Positions 41,571 to 52,484 of a stretch of 64,000 nt of DNA are shown piece after piece. The notes under the pieces were generated by a model. That model made no database searches, was not told where the DNA came from, and saw only the letters and a list, made by a program, of their open reading frames with translations. The first letter of the stretch is position 1, and every line of letters begins with the position of its first letter. Origin of the DNA: Argyresthia goedartella. Taxonomy: Eukaryota > Arthropoda > Insecta > Lepidoptera > Argyresthiidae. A program made the translations under genes and the position numbers. The stretch is from positions 2,960,661 to 3,024,660 of the forward strand of contig OX463812.1 in assembly GCA_949825045.1 (NCBI GenBank), read 5' to 3'.

Positions 41571-41985
41571 ATTTTTAGGGTTCCGTACCCGAAGGGTTCC
41601 AAAAGGGACCCTATTGCTAAGACTCAGCTGTCCGTCCGTCCGTCTGTCACCAGGCTGTATCTCACGAACCGTGATAGTTAGACAGTTGAAATTTTCACAG
41701 ATGATGTATTTATGTTGCCGCTATAACAACAAATACTAAAAAACAGGATAAAATAAATATTTAAGGGGGCTCCCATACAACAATTCTTTCAATACCACAT
41801 ACAAACTTATGGATGCACCTGGTTACGTGCATGGAGTGTGAAAGTAACCGCACCAATAACTTTGTAAACAATATTTTGCTGTGTAAAATCCAAACTATTC
41901 ACTCCACACCATCGCTTCCATTGATCGGTGGTACGGAACCCTTCGTGCGCGATTTAGACTCGCACTTGACCGGTTTTTATTCATG
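41571..41985. mobile_element. Dispersed short repeat, copy 3
   Basis: From TTTTTAGGGTTCCGTACCCG to GACTCGCACTTGACCGGTTT, with GTCCGTCCGTCCGTCTGTCA in between. The most complete copy here. Confidence 0.85.
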
Positions 41986-42224
41986 TCATCGCATTTGGTT
42001 TCTTGTAGTTGCTTGGAGTATGTGTATGTATGTACATACAGACACTTATTAAAACTTTGAAACATTTATTGGTCATTGTACGTTACATATGTCAGGTTAA
42101 AGATAAAATAATATAGAAATTGTAAATTTGCTGTGAGATTCGAGAGTTCATAAAAGTAATTTGTTTGTAATTTATCTCAGAAAGCTTAATTTCGCAGCAC
42201 TTACAATATTATGCCTTTTGCATA

Positions 42225-42365
42225 ATAGTGTAATAAACGTGGCCGATTCTGGTCCCCATCGAGCGGCACAGGCCTTTACTCGGATACGGGTAATATTGAG
42301 CTATAATTCACCACGCTCTGGCTCAGTGCGGGTTGGTGGAGGGGTGTCCCACTAATGGCCAACAC
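42225..42365 (-). mobile_element. SINE, second family, 3' part
   Basis: The reverse complement matches the 3' half of 26265-26570 (GGCACAGGCCTTTACTCGGA and CTGGCTCAGTGCGGGTTGGT on plus). Confidence 0.75.
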
Positions 42366-42608
42366 GGCTGCCTTATTCTTTAACACAGCTTTGCGTTGCC
42401 TACTACCAAGTAACGACAGTTTTATGATAGTTTAGACTAGGATATTGGTTTTGTTTGTTCAATTACAATAACAAAGCGATAAACGATCACAATACGCCAC
42501 AGCACATTAAAAAGTCAATATAAATAATGTGTAATCAGTGAAAGTCTTGACTGGAAGTACTGAATATTTTGGAGGTACCGGACATCAATCAATCAATCAA
42601 TCAATAGT

Positions 42609-42745
42609 AATAGTACATTGTTGCCCAGGTATAGTAAGTAAGCAATAGATGGACGAGTTAGTTCGCGGGCCTCACCTGGGGCTCGGCCCGCGAAGATGCG
42701 AGTCCATCTATTGCACTTTCTACCGAGGCATTTACTATGTGCTTT
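42609..42745. repeat. Fold-back element with 30-bp stem
   Basis: GCAATAGATGGAC...TTCGCGGGCC pairs with GGCCCGCGAA...GTCCATCTATTGC across about 13 bases (42641-42714). Weaker pairing (ATAGTAAGTAAG / TTTACTATG) extends it outward. Confidence 0.8.
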
Positions 42746-43899
42746 TCACGCCTAATGTAAGGAAATAAAACAGGTTGAGTACACAGTATAATACACAGTT
42801 TAGTTAAAAGTAATATTGATATTCGCATTAGGGCAGTTGTGGAATGACAAGGAAATCATTTTGTTATTTTCTGAACGAGTTACTTATGTCAAAAATAATC
42901 GACCAATAGCAGAGTAGAAAGTAAAAAAGGCCGCTAAACCCTACATTTTACTTTGCAAATCTACATTGTTTGACTGTTTTTGAATCGTACTACTAAGAAC
43001 TACTTTCTACTCTCATTTCAATCCATCTTTGGCCATATTTCCGAGCAGTGGCGTGAAAACTATATTGTTTCCGTTAGCCTACATACATAGTTAGCGGTTA
43101 TTTCTCAAATTGCTTCTGCTTTTGAACCTTTTTGACACCGGGTTTTTTTGGACTAATTAGACCCCGCTGTACACGGTTTTGCCTGGTGTCATCAAACCCC
43201 CCTCCCCCCTATTAGAGATAAAATAAACAAAAATAAACAACATTAAATTCTCTATAATATTTGCATATAACAAACTACATATTTTTTTAAAAAACGGTTG
43301 AAGCTTTGATAAAATATCCAAGAAGCGAATTAATGTTTAGTTCATCATTTATAGGCCGCAGCGCAGACGCCCCACTGCAAGTCACAAAGTTATACATATC
43401 TACATTTTGTAAGTGAAAGACTATAAGTACTAAAATAAAATAAAATACATTTGATAAATTATATATTTATTTAATAATTTACGGTTTCAGTATTTATAAT
43501 TGATTGTTTTACATATTGATCTATTATTGAGCTATGAAGCAATTGTTTCATATACCTATACATTACATAACATACACTATTATAATTATGTTTAAGTATT
43601 ATTTTTACCTATGGCACGGAACGAATCAATAATGATCTTAACAAAATTTTTAACATAAATTAAATATTTACTTAAGGTAATAATGGTATAAACTTTCATA
43701 TGATGATAACAGATTAAAAGCAACTGTTCTGTTTTGGAATATGATCATTAAATACGATTAATAGATAAATTGTACAAAGTCTGCATCCCGTATAAAACAA
43801 AAAACAAGTGAAATATTTATTCCTGGTCTTTTTTAGTCCAGGGTTGGCACATATCCCTTTACAATAGCAGCCAAAAAGTTTCACTAAATGCCGTTAGAC
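42746..43899. other. Unassigned AT-rich intronic DNA
   Basis: No gene or clear repeat family. The stretch 43430-43790 is very AT-rich. Confidence 0.5.
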
Positions 43900-44165
43900 G
43901 TCGTTCTATCCAAATAAACCGCCAGTCTAACACGGTGTCTCACTGCTGGGCGAAGGCCTCACCGCTTCGAGACCAGACAGATCTAGCTAAAGCTTCATCC
44001 ATCCACCCTGGCACGAATTTGTCCAGGTCATCCCTCTATCTCCTTCTGGGCCTGCCCCTACGCCGGTATCCGTCTGTAGGCATCCATTCAGTGGTTGATT
44101 TCGCCCGGATGGATTTGACAGACATGTTCAGCCCAGTTCCATTTGAGTCTGGTGGTTTGTACGCC
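43900..44165 (-). mobile_element. RTE-type LINE C-terminal fragment
   Basis: The minus strand reads WAEHVCQIHPGEINHW, then RRRGRPRRR and DDLDKFVPGWMDEA, the basic C-terminal tail of RTE-like ORF2 proteins (a G-R-P-x-x-R-W-x-D-D motif). One stop lies inside. Confidence 0.75.
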
Positions 44166-45040
44166 TACGTATACGTTTAACAATAATAATCCGGCATGAA
44201 AACATGCATTCTATAAAGGAGCCATAACTAACTGCCCTACTTGGACAGTATCAAGGCTCACAAGGTCACAGCATAATTTACGTAACAAAAAGCTTAATCC
44301 ATCCAGAATTTTAAAGCGGTCCGAATTTTATCCGAACTTTTTCAGTTTTTACATTCCGTTAGTCAGGATCGCTAGATATGCGTTGAACGTTAAATATTAC
44401 AAGCGATAAATCGTGAAAGCCACGATTCGGGGCGAGCAATTACCCTTTGCATTCTGAAAGAGTTTTAAAAGTAATTTAACAGAACAGTTGAACGCCCGCG
44501 GTGGTAATAAACAACTAGCGAGACCTGAGTGCATCCGCCATAAATCTTTCGAGAACGCCAATTTTCCATCATCTCTTGGCAAACAATTAGCACACTTTTG
44601 AAGATTGCGAAAAGTTGAGTTAGGGATGACAACGTAATGATTTTGTAATGCAACTTAATGACCATGTAATACCTATATTAACAGGAAAAAGAGATCCCGT
44701 TCCGGAAGACCCACACCTCTCTTATAATTTTGTTTCACTGATTAGCAGAAAATATTTCAATGCAAATTATATTTTCTAGTGAGCAGACCACCAGTCAGAC
44801 GGACGTATGCAATTATCGCCATAGTTGGTATGCAGTGGACGCGGGTGGCTCAGGACCGGAGTAGATAGCGTAAAGAAGAGGCCTACCTCTCTCTATACCT
44901 AGCAGAAGGTCAACCTGCGCTGGTTGATAAAGATGATGTAGTAATTTTTTCAGACAACGTAGAATGGTCACTCGCTGTATGTTATTTTGCTTCAGCCAAA
45001 TGTCCCACGGTTATCAACGACTCCAAGAAACAGAACTCAC
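44166..45040. other. End of giant intron; RTE-like scrap
   Basis: 44810-44935 on plus gives MQWTRVAQDRSR, then RKEEAYLSLYLAEGQPALVD, similar to the last residues of RTE-type ORF2. The rest is unassigned. Confidence 0.5.
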
Positions 45041-45199
45041 CGTTGAATGGAGCACAGTATGTCCGTCGGGCGGAAGACCAGCGCGAAGGTCACCATGTAG
45101 CACATCAGGATACCGGCCAGCAATACATATGACAACTCGCGACCGCTAGCCCGAACCACGGGAGTGTCTGCGTTGCGCACCCATACGTAGCAGACGAAC
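45041..45199 (-). CDS. mGluR: Metabotropic glutamate receptor, exon for TM1/TM2 to TM3 start
   Basis: A 159-bp exon with acceptor TTGTCTCAG and donor ACG|GTGAGT on minus, entering and leaving in phase 2. The peptide has FVCYVWVRNADTPVVRASGR, ELSYVLLAGILMCYMVTFAL and FRPTDILCSIQ. The TPVVRASGRELSYVLL string is the signature first intracellular loop and TM2 of metabotropic glutamate receptors, and the Cys in ILCSIQ is the conserved TM3 cysteine that bonds to extracellular loop 2. It joins the exon at 45688-45854 through a split GCG codon and is followed by the 31.9-kb intron. Confidence 0.95.
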
Positions 45200-45589
45200 C
45201 TGAGACAATTGCCATTAATGGCCGGATGCACAGACTCGTGTTTATATAAAGTGGTGCTTAAATGTCATATTGGCGCTGTCTTAACAAGAGTGTGTTACAG
45301 TGACAGCCTGACTTCGAGTATCCTAAAACTTTTAGATGACGGTTTTGCATCCGTGCCTAAGAAACATAGTGTCACGTCTTTCCTCATATAGGGTGGCGGG
45401 GTCAGGATGTTGCTTCCACGCTTAGCCAGTCGTTTAATTGTCTATGCTGCGTGACAAGGGGTTAGCCTATAGCCTCAGCAATAGAGATAGGAAGGATCCT
45501 TACGATGTTTTCTATCTCCGTTACATACAGTTGATGGTAAGTTTGGGAATAGAGTAAAGTATGTTTTTTAAAACGGAAAATGTATCTAC

Positions 45590-45670
45590 GACGGGAATAC
45601 CATTTTCTACGGAATCCGAACCCGGGACTTTTTGTTTCTGAGGGAAAACCTTGGCTGCTGCGCCATAAAT
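45590..45670 (-). mobile_element. SINE head fragment in short intron
   Basis: GGAATCCGAACCCGGGACTT followed by TGGCTGCTGCGCCA on plus; reversed, it resembles the B-box/A-box head of the SINE at 53382-53660. It lies inside the 488-bp intron between two receptor exons. Confidence 0.55.
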
Positions 45671-45687
45671 GACGTCAAACAACTTAC

Positions 45688-45854
45688 GCAGTGAACAGTA
45701 TCCCCACGGAAGAGAAGGCCATAGCTCCTATAGCCCAGGCGGAGTCGGGGCGTAGATATGCCTCGGGTATCGGAGTGCACTGGGTTCGAGTCTGGTCAGG
45801 GAGGGTTCCTCGTGGACATTCCATACAGGCTGTCTCTACGAATGGGGAGCGGAT
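45688..45854 (-). CDS. mGluR: Metabotropic glutamate receptor, exon for end of cysteine-rich domain and TM1
   Basis: A 167-bp exon, acceptor CGCAACAG, donor TGC|GTAAGT (minus), phase 0 to phase 2. The peptide reads IRSPFVETACMECPRGTLPD, QTRTQCTPIPEAYLRPDSAW and AIGAMAFSSVGILFTA. The three cysteines complete the nine of the NCD3G cysteine-rich domain, and the PIPE-YLRPDSAWAI segment leading into TM1 is strongly conserved in these receptors. The cysteine-rich domain transmits closure of the ligand-binding domain to the seven-helix bundle. Confidence 0.95.
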
Positions 45855-46192
45855 CTGTTGCGAAAAAACAACCAATGTCAGAAAATATTAAAATAATATA
45901 TAAATAAATAGGCAGATAATCCATTAGGATGAACTACAGATATTAATCATTCATTTAACAGGCAAAGCAAAGTAGACTTGTATCAATAAATAACAATAAA
46001 CAACAATATCTAATTGCAATGACAACCAAATCATCGGCTCTGTGGAATTCATCAGCCTTCTAATTATTCTTCAGCCCTTTTTTTGATGATTGTTGGATTC
46101 ATTGGGATGGGAGCTTTATGAGGATAAGATTACACCCACAGCAGTTTACGACACAGGTTAGTGACATAGCTGAAGCAAATGGAATGAACTAC

Positions 46193-46326
46193 CTCATATT
46201 GCGTGCAGTTGAAGCAGTGCCAGCAGCAGCTCTCTCCCTCCACATACTGCTTGGCCTGACCGAGCTCGCACTCCGCACTGCACACCGACTCCGGGGGACG
46301 ACGCTGTTGCCATTTGAACTGGATCT
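46193..46326 (-). CDS. mGluR: Metabotropic glutamate receptor, exon for cysteine-rich domain
   Basis: A 134-bp exon, acceptor GTCTCTAG, donor GAG|GTAGTT (minus), phase 1 to phase 0. The peptide: IQFKWQQRRPPESVCSAECE, LGQAKQYVEGESCCWHCFNC, TQYE. The CSxxCxxGQxK and GESCCWHCFNC motifs are the hallmark of the NCD3G domain that links the ligand-binding and membrane parts of metabotropic glutamate receptors. Six of nine cysteines are in this exon. The acceptor could shift by two bases (AG AG); the phase with the upstream exon favours the call given. Confidence 0.95.
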
Positions 46327-46635
46327 CTAGAGACAACGAATATACAGTTACTTTTAATTAGCTTACTAAATTTAGCATCACTCAAGAACTCCTTCGTCAT
46401 TGGTGGTGTTTACTCTTTATTATAAACAACTTTCTTCAGGCAACATTCTGTTGTTTCAATGAAAATAATTCGGTCGTCATCTAAGGTTAGATCAGACTCT
46501 GCCAAAACTGGCCATAATGGATCAAACTATAGATTCTAGAGTCTAGAACCTAAGTATCGAGCTGTAACAAAGGAGTAGATGAATTAACGTCATAATATAA
46601 AATCATGCGCCATAGATTCGTTCAACTGTACTCAC

Positions 46636-46785
46636 CATCCAAGTCCAGCTCAAGTTCTCCGTCCAGATACTGGCCGACTCGCATCCAGCGATATACTCCT
46701 CTAGATGTCTGCTTGAAATGGAGTATGTTGTATCTAGCCGGACCATCGCCGTTGCTGTCGAAGCGAAACTCGTCGCCACTGAGAC
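46636..46785 (-). CDS. mGluR: Metabotropic glutamate receptor, exon for end of ligand-binding domain
   Basis: A 150-bp exon, acceptor TTGTTCAG, donor ATG|GTGAGT (minus), phase 1 on both sides. The peptide has LSGDEFRFDSNGDGPARYNI, LHFKQTSRGVYRWMRVGQYL and DGELELDLD. The G-D-x-x-x-F-x-x-x-G-D-x-P-x-R-Y stretch is the conserved C-terminal part of the Venus-flytrap domain that binds glutamate. Both phases fit its neighbours. The right-hand intron is 5.7 kb and holds the Crypton relic. Confidence 0.95.
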
Positions 46786-47601
46786 CTGAACAAAAAATTA
46801 CACGTTGATTATCATCGTCTTCAAAACCATCAACATCATTGTCATCATCATAATCATTATAATGTTCAACCCCCGACAAAATAGGGATGTTATAAGTTTG
46901 AAGTCTGTCTGTCCGTGGAATCCTAGCAGTCAAACTGATGGACGTATTTTAAGGTGATACGAAAAAAAATGTTTTTCTTTTCGAATACATTTATTCCTCC
47001 ATGAAGCCATCTACAGATTTGATTTTTGGGTTAACGTTTATTGAGTTTTTGATTAAGATTCTCACTAAAGTAAAACGTGATTGGATGAAATTTTCTCGAT
47101 AGAAGTTAATTACGAAAACACCTCTAAATTGTTTTATTTTTTTATGTAATTCTGAAATCCTTACTAATTGTATTGTGGAACTGCGTTAAAAATGTAGTTA
47201 TAATTTATTCGCAAAATTTCCTTAAAAAACTTTTAACAAAATAGCGAAGTTAATTTTTAAAGAATTTTTCTGTTGTTTAGCGCTACGTTATGACATTTTT
47301 TCCCGATTCCGTCCCTCTTTCCGCCTGGAGAAACGGGGACCTTTGTACGGACGAGGTATCGCCTTAATGCGGTTTTTCGTAATTGGTAATAGACTTCATT
47401 GCGATGGTTCTTGTATGTATGGTTCAGTGGTTCGAAATTTTTCGGCCTAAATAGACAACAAATTAACCAAATTTTAGCCATAACTTTTCATCAATGAATC
47501 AGGGTTGTTTTAAATTTTAATTTATTATTCCTGTGCGTAAAAATACACAATAGACAACCGATCCCTCGCATGTGTTGCAACAGGCGTACCACAGTCCCGC
47601 C
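46786..47601. other. Receptor intron, first part
   Basis: AT-rich, with an ATC/ATG microsatellite-like patch (46820-46855). No gene. Confidence 0.5.
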
Positions 47602-47884
47602 TAGAGATGGGATTTTACTCGAGCATTTATCTGTCTAAAGATAGTCATAAACATTCGTTTCTACTCGATAAATATCCAAGTTAATGCTATTTTTTGCAAA
47701 AAATCTTACTATTCCGCATTTATTTTGCATCATCGTTACATATTTAACTATATTAACTATATACCTCATGAGGATATTTTGAAACCAATTACTCTTGATT
47801 TCGAGTAAATACTCAGTATTTACCCATATGGGTATTTACTCAGTATTTATCATTTTAAGTATTTACTCAAAGTGCCCATCTCTA
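47602..47884. mobile_element. hAT-like MITE, 283 bp
   Basis: Terminal inverted repeats TAGAGATGGG and CCCATCTCTA. Flanks GTCCCGCC (47594-47601) and GTCTCACC (47885-47892) match at 6 of 8 bases, as in a worn 8-bp hAT target duplication. The inside is AT-rich with a palindrome around CCCATATGGG. Confidence 0.75.
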
Positions 47885-47892
47885 GTCTCACC

Positions 47893-49599
47893 TCTTTATC
47901 TATCTCTCTCATCGGCAGATGCAGTTAGACTCAGAATCAGACTAATTGCAGCCACTTTTGCTGGAAGAGATTTCTTGATAGAGATAATATCGCCAACATT
48001 AACTGTATTGATATTACATAGGTGTTCTGCAAGGTCGAAGTAGACACAATAGAGACAGGATTTTTAGCAGTTTCCAGTTAACATACAAGCGGAGTAAAAA
48101 ATTGGTATTATGCCAAGGTGCACATTTCTGGCAACCCTCTTTAGTAGGTAACCGCAAAGCTAGTAACCGTAACTCTTTAATATTGCCAATGCGGGCGAAA
48201 AGTGAGTATAGGGAACAAACCGCATAAATGCAGTTTTATTTTTTACAAAATAAAACTGAAAATATGCTGAATTTTGTAAAAGTTTGAAAGCGACTGAAAA
48301 TCTGAAAAACAACAACTTTTAAAACCATAATTCGAGTGATTAAAATTTTTTAACGAGCTTTGTTGTGTGGTATTTGTATTTGTCATGTCAAATTAGCCAA
48401 TAAGCGTTGGCCATTCAGTATTTTTTTCGCTCAATCCATTAATACCGGTGTTCGGTATTTCGCTCAATGATCAGGTAGTATTTCATTCACTCGGTTTAGT
48501 ATTACCCATTGTAAAATACTGAACTTTTGTTGAAAACTGGCAAACATGTTTATTAAAATCGAGCTCTTTTTTTAAGCTGAACTTGATGAACGTTTGTTTC
48601 ATTATGAGTAGGTATTACCCGAAATACATTTTCGAGTATGAAAGTGTGTGACGCCGTTTCCCACACGTGGTCGTTGTTGGCACAGTTGTAACGTTCTTTT
48701 TAGTCTCAAGGAAAAAAGAGGGTTGCTATAAATTTGAAGCGTCTGTCTATCTGTGGATCTGTTTGTGGCACCCTAGCGCTCAAACGGGTTGACGATTTTT
48801 TATACGATTTTCTGTTAACGGTAGTAGACTGAGATGGTTCGTCGATGTATTTTCATAAAATCGGAACAGTGATTCGAAAGTGATCAGCCTAACAAGGAGA
48901 CAAGTAAGCCAAATTTTGTCCTTAGAGTTTCATAACTTATGTCGACGGTGTATTCAATTTTAAATTAATAGTTATACTTTGTCGCATTGTGCACTCAGTA
49001 GTTCATCAAACAGCAATTGCTCTTAGATTATAATCTCAACATTATCATTCTCGCATCGTCGTATCGTATATCATACATAACTCGTCGTCTCTCGAGATTG
49101 GCTGGTGTATTCTATCAAAGACACGTAATAGTAGATGTATTACTCCATATTATTCAAAGTCGCTATATCCGGATATACTTTACAAATTTGAACCATCGAC
49201 ACGATAATAAAAAGAAGTAAGTGGGTTATAACCAGGTCGTAACTACGAACTGCTAATCGTATTCATATAAAGGTTCATTAGGAAGGAACAGAGTTCTGAA
49301 CAAACACTATGAACCCGATTTTATCGGACCAACTCTATTTTTCACATTAACGTACATTTGAGCCGGACGGTTAGCAGATTTCAATAGAGAAATCAAAAAT
49401 AAAGTTTCTCTGACAACTTTTAGTTATTAAGCGTTTAATTGCTAGTGTCTACGTCACAGAGGTGGCAGCCTGAGCAGCCATTAGGCCCTGCGCCCTCACA
49501 AAAGGCGAGATATACGTCGCGCCACACGTTATGAGCGAAGGCCTTTTTCAATACCTGTACATATGCGCAGTAATTCCCGCCAACGTCGCCCAGCGCTCT
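47893..49599. other. Unassigned intronic DNA
   Basis: AT-rich, with repeated CGGTATTTCGCTCAATG-like phrases around 48420-48510. No gene recognised. Confidence 0.5.
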
Positions 49600-49760
49600 T
49601 AATTCGTGGCGCGAGGTATAACATCTACCATCTCGGCGACCAGTTTAGCCTAGCGGTTAATGACCCTACGAGGATGACGGTCCTGGGTTCGAATCCTGGT
49701 AAGGGCAAATATTTGTGTGATATGCATGAATATTTTCGTACCACTTGCTCAAAAAAGTGA
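49600..49760 (+). mobile_element. tRNA-headed SINE, third type
   Basis: A-box-like TAGCCTAGCGGTTA (49648-49661) and B box GGGTTCGAATCC (about 49684) are correctly spaced for an internal RNA polymerase III promoter. There is no tRNA fold or anticodon arm, so not a tRNA gene. Confidence 0.7.
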
Positions 49761-50158
49761 CTTTCTATGCCACAAAAAGCGAACATAACAATAGTCATTT
49801 TTAATCTGTTAAAAACAGTAAAAGAAAATTGTACTGAATTTCATTCACCTCTAGGGGGAGAATGTGATTTAAATTTGGAATACTTACCGAAATTTATACT
49901 ACATCTGTGTTTACACCATTGAGTTTATATATAAAGCAATCTTTTTGAAAAAGGAATACGCATTTATTATGCAGTTATGATTAGTAAATAAAATTACGAA
50001 AACCGACGAGGCCGTATGAGCTTGATGCCTTTGCTTTTCCGACAAAAAAATATTAGTCTAGGAATTTGCCGCGTTTTTGTTTTCTTCAAATACATAAACG
50101 TGAAGTTTATTTTAATTTATTTTTATAAATAAGTTAATGTTCTAAAAAATACGTTACG
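49761..50158. other. Unassigned intronic DNA
   Basis: No coding signal. Could include the 5' flank of the recombinase relic that follows. Confidence 0.4.
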
Positions 50159-51312
50159 ATGTTAAATCAAAGCGAAATTGACAGTGAATTGTCGGATTCC
50201 ATCAGTGCAAATGCTGCCGCAATTATAAATAATTTGCTTCCAACAAAATCCAAGGAAAATTATTTAAAAACTTATGAAGAACTTTCAACGTGGAGAAGTG
50301 CGAAAGGCAATCAATTTCAGAATCAGTACTTCTTGTCTAATTTGATTATTTATTCAAGACAAAGTATCCGAAAACACTTTGGTGCATATACTCAAAACTG
50401 AAAGCTAAAATAAGCATCAAACATAGCATTGAAATAAATAGATTCACGAAATTACTGGCTTTTTTAAAAAGAAAATCAGAGAAGGGCATTGCGCAAAGAA
50501 GTCTAAAATTTTTACGACTCAAAATGTGGAAAAAAATCTTAATGAAGCTCCTGACGAAATTTTTCTGGCCACAAAAGTAAGTATATTTGATTTAACTATG
50601 AATATTTCGTATCTTAGTAATGGTAATTATTCTATATATTTACCTGTTTTTTATCTTTGTTATAGGTGGCCTTAATTTTTGGACTCAATGGTGCTTGCCG
50701 CGGATGTGAACTTGTAAACTTAAAGGTGGAGGACGTTGAAAATCATTCCAATGCTGCTGATTAATGTAAAGGAAACTAAGACAAAGAAAAATCGGTCATT
50801 CATTGTACAAGGACAATATACTAAAATCATTCATAAATAGCAAGCATTACGTCCCACCAACATGGAAAACAATAGATTTTTTATAAACTATCGGAGTGGG
50901 AAATGTACTCGACAAGCCATCGGCAAAAATAAAATTAGCAATATGCCAAAGGAAATTGCTAAATATTTAAAATTTAAAGATGATGCCAAAGGAAATTGCT
51001 AAATATTTAAAACTTAAAGATGTTGAACTCTACACCGGTCACTGCTTTAGAAGAACTTCGGCGACTTTCTTGGCGGATTCAGGGGCGGAGATTACGTCAA
51101 TAAAAAGACACGGTGGTTGGAGCTCTGATAGAGTAGCTGAGGGTTATATCGAAAGCTCAATGGCGAATAAAACCATATTAAGCAGTCAAATTAACAAAAA
51201 TATAAAACTTAATCCATCAGAGCCACAACCATCAACTTCCGGCATCTTATCTTCGTCCGTAACTCACGATGCACCACCACCACTATCTCCGACGTATACT
51301 ATCTACAATTAA
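50159..51312 (+). pseudogene. Decayed Crypton-type tyrosine recombinase gene with one intron
   Basis: Plus strand, opposite to the host receptor gene. The N-terminus (50159-50401) reads INNLLPTKSKENYLKTYEEL; after a shift comes RFTKLLAFLKRKSE (to about 50500). A GT-AG intron (about 50577-50666) follows ATK; after it comes VALIFGLNGACRGCELVNLK with the box I Arg. The last frame (50980-51312) has LYTGHCFRRTSATFLADSGA (H-x-x-R), KRHGGWSSDRVAEGYIE (His/Trp and the Tyr nucleophile). All catalytic positions of a tyrosine recombinase survive, but stops after 50401, near 50763 and near 50838 and a 42-bp tandem duplication (about 50943-51022) show it is dead. The family is that of Crypton transposons and their domesticated relatives. 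Confidence 0.85.
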
Positions 51313-52008
51313 ACGCAAGTTCCTCAGACGCAAGAACAGAGAAATACTCAAATCAACTCATCAACAATAAATGTACCAAACAAAAATGTAACTCTCTCTA
51401 TCAATAATTGGACCAATGTTTCGAATGTTAACTTTTACTTTTAATTGTCATTATTTTTAATAAAGGCTTATCTCATATTATTATTAGGTTATTTTTTTCG
51501 CAAATGGTACGAAAAGTAGAGTATTTTTCTCGGTGATAAAGGTGTCTTAGTCTTGGGTGAACTTAAATCCCTCGCTACATTCAGGACTCGTCTTAAATCC
51601 CTCGCGAACCTCGCTACGCTCGGGAGTAAACCTCGAGTCCTTCGTTATGCTCGCGATTTAAATCGTCACCCGCGACAGAAGACACTGCTTTATCCCCTTG
51701 GTTAATAATCTACTATTTGGTCTTAGTCTTGTATATCGTCGTCTATAACACAAGCCTTGTTGAGTTTAGTATGGACCTAGTTTTATTTGTGTAAGATTCT
51801 CCTCTAATATTTATTTATTTATCATTAATAATAATAATAATAATAATCATGTTTATTCAGTAATATTGCTACAGTTTTGTCATTATTTATCTCGCTTGTA
51901 CCACCCGCATCCCGCCGCGCCACCGCCACTTGTTCACCTTTTGTGTGAGCGGCGACGGCCAGGTGGCTTCCATGACACCAAGAAGTGCCTTATGCAGCCT
52001 CTTCTTGG
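51313..52008. other. Intronic DNA with palindromic CTCGC motifs
   Basis: 51560-51665 has repeated AAATCCCTCGC and inverse GCGATTTAAAT phrases; an AAT microsatellite lies at 51828-51847. No gene. Confidence 0.5.
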
Positions 52009-52060
52009 TTCATTCTGAATCATTCTGAACCAATGACGGTTCAGAATGGTTCAGAATGAA
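52009..52060. repeat. Hairpin, 23-bp arms
   Basis: TTCATTCTGAATCATTCTGA plus ACC pairs with its inverse copy across AATGAC, with one mismatch in 23. Each arm itself contains two CATTCTGAA units. Confidence 0.85.
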
Positions 52061-52287
52061 TTTTGCAACAACCTCTTAAAATTGGACTATTCCTTTCTGT
52101 TCCACTCATCGGTTTCTTCTAATTTGAAGGTATTATGCCGTTATACTAAACACGTGTAGATTGTTAATATCTACAGTACTAAAGAGTTTAGCTCAAATGA
52201 TCTACGTAGCTCAGATGGCTGCCCAACTGAAGAAGGACTGGGCCAGCCACATTGCTCTAATGTATCTGAACCGTTCCTTGGGCCAAG

Positions 52288-52327
52288 AGAGCCACTGAAT
52301 GGCTTCTAAAAGCCATTCAGTGGCTCT
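52288..52327. repeat. Perfect hairpin, 18-bp arms, 4-base loop
   Basis: AGAGCCACTGAATGGCTT and its exact reverse complement, separated by CTAA. Confidence 0.9.
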
Positions 52328-52394
52328 TCATTCATGGAGGGATTCCTCATAGGTCTCTAGGGCGAGAACTGTTGGATGACCGATCAGAATTGCC

Positions 52395-52482
52395 AAGAAC
52401 GGAAAAAGGCGAGAAAAGTCTTTGCCCAGCCGTGGGACACCACGGTCTCAACATAATAATAAAGAAATTTCGACTTTGACTT
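52395..52482 (+). mobile_element. LINE 3' end abutting a receptor splice donor
   Basis: GTCTTTGCCCAGCCGTGGGA, an AATAATAAAG segment and AAATTTCGACTTTGACTT form a plus-strand LINE or SINE terminus like those at 10688 and 14057 in reverse. It ends within about two bases of the exon at 52485, so it overlaps the intron's first bases on the gene strand. Confidence 0.65.
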
Positions 52483-52484
52483 AC

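Noticed and set aside
49640..49700. Possible tRNA gene from A- and B-box motifs
   Set aside because: The A and B boxes are present, but no anticodon stem or acceptor-stem pairing could be drawn; a SINE head explains it better. The same holds for the B boxes near 10579, 20105, 21250, 25615, 26322, 45610 and 53590.
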